A stretch of 64,000 nt of DNA, taken from assembly GCA_037953745.1 (NCBI GenBank), contig JBAKBP010004462.1, positions 1 through 64,000 on the forward strand, read 5' to 3'. The translations under genes and the position numbers were made by a program. Positions 55,485 to 64,000 of the stretch are shown here, in pieces (the first letter of the stretch is position 1; each line of letters begins with the position of its first letter). Under the pieces are notes generated by a model. That model was not told where the DNA came from. It saw only the letters and a program-made list of their open reading frames with translations, and did not search any database. This DNA is from Lithodes maja. Taxonomy: Eukaryota; Arthropoda; Malacostraca; Decapoda; Lithodidae.

Positions 55485-56500
55485 GGAGAGGGAGGCCAGG
55501 AGAGGGGTTAGGGAGTGGGACGGGGAGAGGAGGAGGGAAGGATTATGAACTGTGATTATGAAAGGTTAAATAAATGATGATGGAAGGCGGAGGAAGGAGG
55601 GTGGAGGAAAGTATGAGATGGGAGGGGGAGGTAGGAGAGAGGGGAAGGATTAAGTGGGATGGAAGACAGAGTTGGAGAAGGAAGGAGAAAGGGGGAGGGA
55701 GAGGTACAAAGCAGGGAGAGTAGCAGGAAAACGATACAATAGGCAAGGGAAGCCAAGGCCCCACCCAGGTCCCTGTGTCCCTTAGCAATTATGAAGAGAG
55801 AGTTGAGGGGTAAAAGAAAAATGTGACGCTTTGGCTTTCAATCTGCCAACCTCTAGGTTGGCAGATTGGGAGGTCAATCCACGGAAGAGACACTGTCACT
55901 TGAGACCTAGAAAATATATAAGTAAAAGGAACAGTCAGAGTAAGCTATGGGTATGGCAGAGATCGCTCAGCTCTCACTCTGATAGACCAGCCCATCACCA
56001 CATGGCATTTCCTCACCCTAATCAGCTCCCCGCCTTGGAGTGGCTTCGGTCACCCAGGTTTTATTGTGGTAGGCAGGGAGGGTTCTGTGGGGGCGCTCGG
56101 TTATGGCCTTGGCCTTGCTCAGGGCCTGGGGCTGTTCGGCTAGGCAGCCTAGGGAACAGCAACAACAACAACATAGGCTTAAAGGATGGAGACTAAGGGT
56201 AAGTGTGATTGGGAGGGATAGAGTATTAGGGTGAAATGCGTGAGGGAGAGTATGGGGAGAGTGAGTGGGGGCTGGGAGAAAAGATGGAGATAATTGTGAA
56301 GGAGAACATACAGAGAGTAAATAAAGGGAGAGTAAGGGAAAGAAGAGGTGTGGATGGAAGGAGAAAGGCTTGAGGGAGGGAGGAAGGGGGATTAAGGGAT
56401 TAAGGGCGTTGAAAATGTTACTTAAGAAAGGGATTAAAAACCGTGATTATGAGACATTAAGGGGAGGCAGACCGTTTTTCTGGAAACCCTTCTCCCTTGT
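55485..56500. other. Purine-rich low-complexity DNA with a short hairpin
   Basis: Mostly G/A-rich. At 55840-55867 AATCTGCCAACCT and its exact complement form a 13-bp-arm hairpin with a 2-base loop. A 121-codon frame at 55831-56196 shows no domain and is not called. Confidence 0.5.
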
Positions 56501-58265
56501 TTTTTTTTTTGTTTTTTTTTTAAGAGACAATGAACGGAGGAAGGAAAAACACTGATAAAACAAAAAGGTCCATGTGCCTAAAGGCATCCTCCATTCATAA
56601 AATGTTTGTAACAACTGGATTTAAACATTTGTAGATTGTAAGTTTGTGGAAAGCAATTCGAGGGAAGTGAATTCCAAAGAGTAGTAGCTCTGGGGATAAA
56701 TTAATTCTGATAAGCAGAAGTTCTGCATTGTGGAGGAGAAAGTGTAAATTCATGGGCGCTCTCAGCTGCCATAGTTCTACGGGGAAAGATGTGGAGAGGC
56801 GGCACAATTGAAGCAAGTTCCTCGGAACAATTGCTGTGAACATATCTGTAGAATAATGCAAGGGATGCAACGTTTCTTCGTATGGATAATGTAGGAAGGT
56901 CCTGTGTGATTGCAGGGTTATTGATTAATCTAATAGCTTTATTTTTAATTTTGTCCAACTGCCTCAATGCAACCACTCCACTTCCACCCCACAGAGGTGA
57001 ACAGTAATCCATCTGAGAACGCACATGACTTTTATATATTACGGCCAACTGCTCGTCAGTGAAGAATTCTCGAACTCTGTACAGGAGTCCCAGTTTTTTA
57101 GAGGCATTCTTAGCAATGCTTTTACCATAATGTGTCCAGCTCAAGTTAGTAGTTAATGTTACACCGAGAATGTCAATACTAGGGGAAGTGGGAATATTTA
57201 CATCATTAAAAAATATATGGGAGTCAGTGAGATTCTGTCGGTTAGAAAATTGAATGTACTTGGTTTTCTGTGCATTAAAGGAAACTAGATTCTCTTGTCC
57301 CCATTCATTAATTCTAGAAAGGTCCTGGTTCAGAGAAATTGCAGTGTTTATTTTTGAATTTATAAGATCGGGTTGGGTGAAAGAATTGGTAAATGTGAAG
57401 GAACTGTGGAGTGTTGAGTCATCTGCGTAGGAATGTATTGGATTATGAGTGGTAGATATGAGATCATTGATATGAATGAGGAACAGAGTTGGGGCCAAAA
57501 CTGATCCCTGGGGAACACCAGCATTTATTGAGTGAAATTGAGAATAAAGGCCATCTACCATTACACGTATTTTTCTGTTATGAAGATAAGAAAAAATTAG
57601 TGGAACTAATGATGCAAGGCCGTAGTGTGACATCTTCGACAATAAGGATTGATGCCAGACTCTATCAAATGCCTTTGGTATAATTATCCAGTGCTATTGT
57701 ATGTGTTTCACCATGTTGGTCTGTAGCTTGGTTGATTTGATGCGTAAGAAGGCAAAGAATGTCTGCAGTTGATCGACATCGTCTAAGACCATATTGCCTA
57801 TCGCTGATTAATTTATTATTCTCCAGATGCTTGATTATGTGATTATTTAATATAATTTCAAAGACTTTGCCAAGAGTGGAAGTTATAGCTATTGGTCTGT
57901 AGTTTGATGGATCTGAAGAGGCACCTTTTTTAGGAACTGGATGGATGTTTGCTTCTTTCCAGGGTACTGGGAAGTATGAGGTATGAGTACACAGACGGAA
58001 AATATTTGCCAATACAGGAGCGAGCACCAAGGAGCAATTCTTAAGTACTATTGGAGGAATTTCATCTGGACCAGGAGCCTTATCTACTGAGAGATTCTGC
58101 AAAATAGTTTTGACATGTCTGGTGTGGATCTTAAGTGAGGGAATTTCAGGCGAATTAAAAGTAAGTACAGGGACATCTTGATTTATTTCATCTAAGGTTG
58201 AGTTGGTGGAGAACATATCCGCAAGAAGGTTAGCTTTACCTCGTGGGTCACTTACAAGATTGCCA
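56501..58265 (-). mobile_element. Jockey-like LINE, 5'-truncated, poly(A)-tailed
   Basis: The minus strand carries most of an RT, a short 3' end and an A-rich tail (T-run at about 56501-56521). The same 3' end occurs alone at 6155-6272. The 5' break is near 58265. Confidence 0.85.
56580..58216 (-). pseudogene. Jockey-like reverse transcriptase, frameshifted
   Basis: 58216-57665 carries KAPGPDEIPP, NYRPIAITS and the RQYGLRRCRST block. After a frameshift near 57660, 57642-56701 carries NAGVPQGSVLAP (motif B), SYADDST (motif C) and the conserved SIRRNVASLALFYRY region. A further frame change near 56700 leads to an LWNSLP-like end. Motif A is damaged at the first shift. It is related to LINE B but clearly a separate family. 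Confidence 0.85.
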
Positions 58266-58672
58266 GTGAGATTTTAATGGTGGAATGGATGAAGCAGTAG
58301 TGAAGTTGGATTTGGATTTGGGGCTAATGTTTAGCCCCACTATATTTGAGATAATAAGACGTTCGGCCCATTAGTTTGGCAATTTTAACACGTCTCGCCC
58401 CATTTCGTTGTCAATTTTAGGACCTTTCGTGCCATTTAGGTGTCGATTATTTCCTGGCGAGCGAAAGCGAGCCTGCAATTTTAAGAGGAACCGGCCTTTG
58501 GCCGTGAGATTTTTCTACCGAAAAATGTACAAACTTATCTTGAAGGGGGGTCTAGAGGGTGTTTTTCTAAGCTTGATGGAGGTCTAGGGAGGAAACTAAA
58601 AACATATGTGAATACATTAATATTCATAGACAAAACAAACGGTACTCAGTCTCCCCTTACATAATTATACAA
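58266..58672. other. Decayed MITE sequence (F-related)
   Basis: CGTTCGGCCCATTAGTTTGGC (58352) recurs at 50292 and, inverted, near 35238. CTGGCGAGCGAAAGCGAGCC and ACCGGCCTTTGGCCGTGAG are family F-like. No gene. Confidence 0.5.
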
Positions 58673-59462
58673 ACAGGGTGTCCCGCGAGATTTGTCAAAT
58701 ACTTCCAGAGATGAATGATTAAATAATTCTAAGTAAAAACTGTTATATACACATAGGCTTTTTGGGGCATTGTTTTGTAGTTATGGACCCTTAAAGTCGG
58801 CATTTTGGTGTTTTTTGTCATTTCTAACCCTGTTTTTCTTCATTAAGATGAGGATAGGAAAAAACACTATTAAGTGTATTATGAAGCATGATATCAATAC
58901 TTCAAATTGAATATTACAAGAAACCAACAAAACTTAATTTTAAGTTCATCATCACGGAAAGAAGAAAGGAGCTACAGAGGAGTTTTTGATGTGTTCTGTC
59001 AGTTTAAACCCAGTTTCCGAGTAATAAAAATAAATGGAGATAACGTTAAATGCAGCATGCTGTATGATGATGCATGGTATCAATACTTAGTGAAAACACC
59101 AAACAATCCTCTGTAGCTTCTTTCTTCTTTCCGTGATGATGAGCTTAAAATTAAGTTTAGGTTTCTTGTAATATTCAACTCCATGCCAACCGAATATGAA
59201 GTACGATGTAGGGAAGTTTTTGGTGTCAGTTTGAAGTATTGATACCATGCTTCATAATACACTTTATATATTTTTTTCCTATCCTCATCTTCTTGAAGAA
59301 AAACAGGGTTAGCAACTACAAAAAACACCAAAATGCCGACTTTAAGGGTCCATAGCTACAAAACAATGCCCCAAAAAGCCTATACGTATATAACAGTTTT
59401 TACTTAGAATTACTTAATCTTTCATCTCTGGAAGTATTTGACAAAACTCGCGGGACACCCTG
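58673..59462. mobile_element. Foldback element with ACAGGGTGTCCCGCG ends
   Basis: 790 bp. The first roughly 200 bases (TTTTGGGGCATTGTTTTGTAG, CCGACTTTAAGGGTCC in complement) are mirrored in the last roughly 200, and inner blocks near 58885-58990 pair with 59100-59265. No frame of note; no clear duplication. Confidence 0.8.
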
Positions 59463-59681
59463 TATAATGAGGATGGGGAGGGGTGGATTAGGCGAGGTAT
59501 GGAGTGTAGGTAAGAAATGAAAGAAGAGTATGGGGGAGGAGGTCATGTGACCTTGTCAGTATGATGACGCATGTTTACGTCAGCTTCTAGCTATTGTTGG
59601 GCGGTTTATAAAAATTAGGAATGCCACTGTTAGAATACAATCACATTAATACCATCTCAATGGAACCACTGGCTCCCTTAA

Positions 59682-59874
59682 CCCGTACAGTACCAAGGAC
59701 GTTCCTTTAATCATATTCTGGCAACTACTAGACAATATTCAGTTTAGGAAGGACCCCTAGCAATAATAAGGCTTTAAACTATCTCAACCCACCTTTATAA
59801 CAACCACAGATCCTTCCAAAGCTGACTAATATCGTCTAAAATTAGCTAGAATACAATATAACACACTCAAAGGG
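59682..59874. mobile_element. Family C MITE
   Basis: 193 bp, TTAA at 59678-59681 and 59875-59878, ends CCCGTACAGTACC and the complement of CACTCAAAGGG. Followed by the right half of another copy (59879-59957). Confidence 0.8.
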
Positions 59875-60079
59875 TTAAGTCTTTCCTAAACTGAACATAA
59901 TCGTCTGCTGATTGCCAGAACACAAAGAAAAACGTGCCATCGTATACTGAAAGGGTTGAGAACCGTGAATATAATATTGGAAGATAAATAAATCAAGAGT
60001 GAGGAGACGAGGGGAGAATAACGAATTTGGACTAAGGCAGGGCAGGGGAGAGAGCCTCATATTGGGTACAAAACCTTAA

Positions 60080-60452
60080 GAGGGGTCACCGTCTTTTTTC
60101 TATCTTTCTCACCTTTTCTCTCTTTCCCTGGCTTGTATCCATTCGGCCCCATTCAGCCAACTGTTTTAAGATGTTTATCCCCATCCAGGTGTCGATATCT
60201 TCCTGGCGAGCGATAGCGAGCCAGCATTGTATGGAGAAATCCGGCTTCGCCGGAGAAATTTTTCTATCGAAAAATGTACGAATTTAGCTTGCTGTCAAAA
60301 CAAAAATATATATATGCTGGCTCGCTACCCCTCGCCAGGAAAATATTGACACCTGGATGGGGGTAAAGTCTTAAAACAGTAGGTTGAATGGAGCCAAATG
60401 GATAGAAGCCAGAACAAGAGAGAAAAGGAGAGGAAAAGGGCAGGTGACCCCC
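60080..60452. mobile_element. Foldback MITE, family F (copy 6)
   Basis: 373 bp, TTAA at 60076-60079 and 60453-60456. Both ends are of the GGGGTCACC type. Confidence 0.88.
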
Positions 60453-60587
60453 TTAAGGAAAGCCGAATATCCATGCCAGGAACTACTTGGGATGGACCAA
60501 GTCGCGGCATGGACATTCCCGCAGAGACACCCCCAGGGATGCAGTCAGAGGGTGAGTGCAGCTACACATCGTCATGACATTGCTTGA

Positions 60588-60954
60588 GGGAGCGTGTTTT
60601 TCTCTTTCTCTCCCTCCCTCTTTGGTTTGTATCCATTTGGCCCCATTCAGCCTACTGTTTCAAGATGCTTACCCCCATCCAGGTGTCAATATTTTCCTGG
60701 CGAGCGGTAGCGAGCCAGCATATATGTATTTTTATTTTGACAGCAAGCTAAATTTGTAAACTTTTCGATAGAAAAATGTCTCCAGCGAAGCCGGATTTCT
60801 CCACACAATGCTGGCACGCTATCGCTCTCCAGGAAGAAATCGACACCTGGATGGGGATAAACGTCTTAATATAGTTGGCTGAATGGGGCCAAATGGATAT
60901 AAGCCAGGGAAAGAGAGAAAAGGAGAGAAAAATTTAAAAAGCCGGTGACCCTCC
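60588..60954. mobile_element. Foldback MITE, family F (copy 7)
   Basis: 367 bp flanked by TTGA and TTAT, decayed TTAA. Its right flank is also the left flank of the TIR element that follows. Confidence 0.78.
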
Positions 60955-60957
60955 TTA

Positions 60958-62678
60958 TGGTGGGTTCACACATTCACATATATTGCTCCCGTCAGCTCCC
61001 GTCTGTTGTAAACGAAGGTATATTGGTAGTTGGCAACAGATTACGTAAAACGTAAGGGCATAATACGCAAAACGTAAATGAAATTGCGGCCAGTCGGGGG
61101 GGGGGGGTACTCACGCATGGCGCGAGTAGAAACGAGTAGCCCACGTGGGTCGGGAATGTTGTGGGTGCGGCCAAGGCCACGCGGTTGTTGAATCGAGTGG
61201 ACTAAAAAACGTGGCTCGCCCTCACGTATGTCAAAAGACGGAAAAACTTACGACCGACCTGGCCACCACGGCCGTCTGACCGGAGCAGCCTCGTCAGACG
61301 TAGCAGCTACCCCGTCAGACGAGAGCTGCTCTCGTCAAATCGTAGAAAGTTCCAGTCGAACGTGGAAGTATACGTTAGTTAGGCCGCATCTGGCAGAACC
61401 GCCACACTGCGGGTTGGCGGGAAGAGGCGGCACCGTAACGGGGGACAACGGGACCAGCGGGGGACCTTCCAGTCACACCTCTCACCACACCGGAGCAGCA
61501 ACCAACAAGCCAACCCTGCCACCCTCTGCACCCTGCCGAAAACAAATTGTAGCAGCGAAACGACTGCACCTATGGCTTCATATTTTTACCACATGTACCT
61601 TACCCTTTAGGCTACCCACCACAAAAATCCCAAATCCCTCCTCCCACCCACTCGCTGACTGTCGGTCCCGTCAGAAGGAAACAAAAGGAAAATTTGTGGC
61701 GGCAAAACGACTGCACCAATCGGTTCCATATTTGTGTGACAAGTCTCTTACCCTTCTGCCTTCCCCCCACCACACCCCCAACCGCCTCCCACCACCCACT
61801 TCTAGCGTATCCGTACGAAGAAAAGGAAAAAAAGGAAAATCCGTGGTGGCGAAACTACCTCACCAATCGGCTTCATATGTGTAACACAAGTCAATTACCC
61901 TTCTACCTTCCCCCAACCAACCCCAAAACCACCCTCACACCACCCTCCCACCCATACATTCCGATACCATAAAAGTCTCTGTAGTCTATAGTGTCTTTTC
62001 AGCTACTTTCGGGACCATCGGGGACCTGATTTCTGGGAGGGGAGTGTTTTTTTTAGCATTTCTCTCCCAACTTAATAGATTTAGCCAAAAAAAAAAAAAA
62101 AAAAAAAATCTGGCAGTGGCAGAAGCACACCCTCAAAATTGGCTGGCACTCAGGGGTAACTCCTCCAGGATGAATTCCTCGATGTTGTTCATGGTGCCGA
62201 TGAAGGACTGGGAATGGGAATGGTGTGGCCATTCCTGCCCTTTTGTAGTTCCCAGATTCCAACCCAGACCTACGTGGTTGACAAAGACTGTCTTCGTCTG
62301 TGTTTGGTCAGACGGGGTGTGCTTACGATTGGCCAGAACCGGTCCAGGTACGACCTAACAAATCCCAAGACGTGCGGCCTCAGCTACGCCGGTCTTGAGG
62401 GGGCGCGCCATGGGCGTGGCCTGTGTTCCCGCAAATCGTGCAGCCCATGAGGTCGAACGGGGCTATGCTTACGCACGTCGCAAACACGTATGTAGTTCAA
62501 TACGACTCCATTACGTCTGACGTAACACTGGCCCCGTTACGCTACGTCTGTCGGGAAGTGCAATAGACGTGGAAGAACGGGCGTTCAACGGCAGAAACTA
62601 CTCGCGTCTTTACATAAATTGGCGATACGCCGGACGGGAGCTGACGGGAGCAATATACGTGAATGTGTGACCCCACCA
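60958..62678. mobile_element. TIR element with TTA duplication (Harbinger-like?)
   Basis: 1.72 kb with a 46-bp inverted repeat (2 mismatches) starting TGGTGGG, at 60958-61003 and 62633-62678, flanked by TTA at 60955-60957 and 62679-62681. A 3-bp TTA duplication is typical of PIF/Harbinger. The interior is rich in ACGT words and holds a 148-bp triplication. A 218-codon frame (61228-61884) and a minus-strand stretch ending MNNIEEFILEELPLSASQF near 62136-62192 show no domain I recognise, so it is likely non-autonomous. Confidence 0.7.
61547..61990. repeat. Three diverged tandem units of about 148 bp
   Basis: GCAGCGAAACGACTGCACC (61550), GCGGCAAAACGACTGCACC (61697) and GTGGCGAAACTACCTCACC (61846) begin successive units 147-149 bp apart, each followed by a CATAT block and a C-rich tract. 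Confidence 0.75.
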
Positions 62679-62682
62679 TTAA

Positions 62683-63783
62683 TCATAACAAGTGTCACCA
62701 ACACCACTAGCTATAACCATAATAACAGTCATTATCATCGTAATTATATCGCAATTATAACCTTGTTATCATCATCACTATCATTATCACCACATCCATC
62801 ATCATCTCTCACCATCATCATCATCATTATCATTATCATCATCATCATCATCATCATCATTATCATCTCTCACCATCTCCACTGGAAGCATCAAAGTTGT
62901 AATCCTCTTTCCTCCTTAATCCCTCTTTTATTTTCCTTCCACTTCACTTCCTCTTTTATATGTATTTAGTTCTCAGTTCCTTCTTCTCATACAATTATCA
63001 TTTCATATCTACAATGTTCTTTTTGTGCATTACTCAATTAGCTTTGTGTTTATAATGAAGGATAGTAATGCTAAAGTTCTGTATACTATAATTTTTTTCG
63101 GCTTGATTGTCAGAGCTAAACTAATTTACTATACCCTATTCCAAGCAGGAAGGCCAAAAATCGTGAACCCCAACCTCTGTAATTAAAAAAGGGCTAGAGA
63201 AAATGAGCTGTCTATGTCCACACCTATTGCCTGACTGACCCTTCCCAAATGGTAGGTAAACATTTTGATCGATTACTCTAGTCGTTTGTGAGTTATAGAG
63301 GCTAATGTTTATGAGTTGTGACATACTTACTTGCAAGAGGGTGGAGTGTCACTAACCTCTTACTTCACTAATATAACCAATAGTATTATCTTGCCTGTCA
63401 CCTCAAGTATGACCATCTATTTATTATCACCACCACCATCCTCCACCACAACACCATCCTTTACCCTCACTATCACCACCATAATTGTCACCATTTGCCT
63501 CCTGCACCATTACACCACCACAACAACCGTCACCATCGGAACTATTAATATTCACTATCACCACCACCACCACCATCATCTCGCTCCTCCACCACCATAA
63601 GTATCACCAACACCAAACACCTCCACCACCTTCCGTTTGCCTCCACCACTATCACCACCATGCCTCTTTTTCACCATCAGCAACACCCTACTCCCTATTC
63701 AATCCATCTCAACTCCACCATTCTCTTCCACATACTAGAACAAAACATCTCGGAAATATATAACACAACGGATCTGCGCAATA
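62683..63783. repeat. Trinucleotide-rich spacer
   Basis: ATC microsatellite at about 62760-62870 and CAC/ACC-rich DNA at about 63420-63680. Frames through these are low-complexity artefacts. 62900-63400 holds nothing recognised. Confidence 0.8.
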
Positions 63784-64000
63784 GTGGGGAGATTGTAGGC
63801 ACCATTCGAGCAAGGTAGTACTCAGGGGAGGCCACATAATTATGATAAAGAGTTGCTGGAACTCCTGTTTCATTTGCCTGGCTTCCCCCACTGTTTATAT
63901 TTGTGCATCACCTACACAGAGAGTAATCCAGCTTACTCTCACAAGCACTTTCTCCTATTCATTTCACAACACTTAACAAGCACACCACACCTCTTTCCAA
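63784..64000 (+). mobile_element. 5' end of a third LINE B copy, cut by the window
   Basis: GTGGGGAGATTGTAGGCACC and the following 200 bases match 21548-21765, the 5' UTR of LINE B copy 2. The ORF would start beyond the window. Confidence 0.75.

Noticed and set aside
55831..56196. 121-codon gene
   Set aside because: No domain, starts in a hairpin and ends in an Asn repeat; likely chance.
61228..61884. 218-codon gene in the TIR element
   Set aside because: It crosses three copies of a C-rich tandem unit, shows no domain, and its repeats differ by indels that do not keep the frame well. Left as unproven.
62619..63763. Ile-rich and His/Thr-rich frames
   Set aside because: Products of ATC and CAC trinucleotide repeats.

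Overview
This window looks like a repeat-dominated intergenic stretch of a large metazoan genome, most likely an aquatic invertebrate. A decapod crustacean would fit the mix of abundant microsatellites, CR1/jockey/RTE-type LINEs and foldback MITEs, but nothing in the sequence fixes the taxon. I see no convincing host gene: every long reading frame is a transposon gene, a relic of one, or an artefact of a simple repeat. There are no prokaryotic features.

Layout. 1-1970: 3' part of an open CR1-like LINE. 2400-3428: a 1-kb palindrome. 3838-6060: a 46-bp-type minisatellite. 6070-8330: TTAA-flanked MITEs. 8333-13565: a decayed jockey-like LINE ('LINE B') split by a 3.7-kb minus-strand CR1 element that carries an esterase ORF1. 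14284-15120: RNase H relic of another LINE. 16226-16798: tRNA-derived SINE. 17488-20521: MITEs and a 26-bp satellite. 20969-48890: one inverted-repeat element (U1) split into three pieces by nested insertions. First nest: LINE B (21545-35164) contains an LTR with no internal region of its own (21888-32191, duplication ACCT), which contains an 8.4-kb Gypsy element (23229-31672, duplication AGAA). Second nest: Gypsy 2 (35468-48285, duplication AACG) contains an RTE-like LINE inside its 5' LTR (43977-47445, 12-bp duplication). 48898-50943: U2, a relative of U1 in head-to-head orientation. 51150-54060: decayed minus-strand LINE hosting MITEs and a second SINE. 54439-60954: foldback MITEs, a jockey-like LINE and a palindromic element. 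60958-62678: a TIR element with a TTA duplication. 62683-63783: trinucleotide repeats. 63784-64000: 5' end of another LINE B copy running off the window.

Main points. Both Gypsy elements are on the minus strand and belong to one group. Gypsy 2 has the unusual pol order protease, integrase, reverse transcriptase, RNase H, with a SCAN-like gag, which fits the Gmr1-like group. Gypsy 1 has lost its integrase and the reverse transcriptase catalytic core, yet its LTRs are almost identical, so it looks like a recently mobilised non-autonomous derivative. At least four families of short foldback elements share TTAA target sites, and several sit inside one another. Paralogous uninterrupted copies inside the window (U2, the other SINE, the other LINE B) act as empty-site controls for several of the nested insertions.
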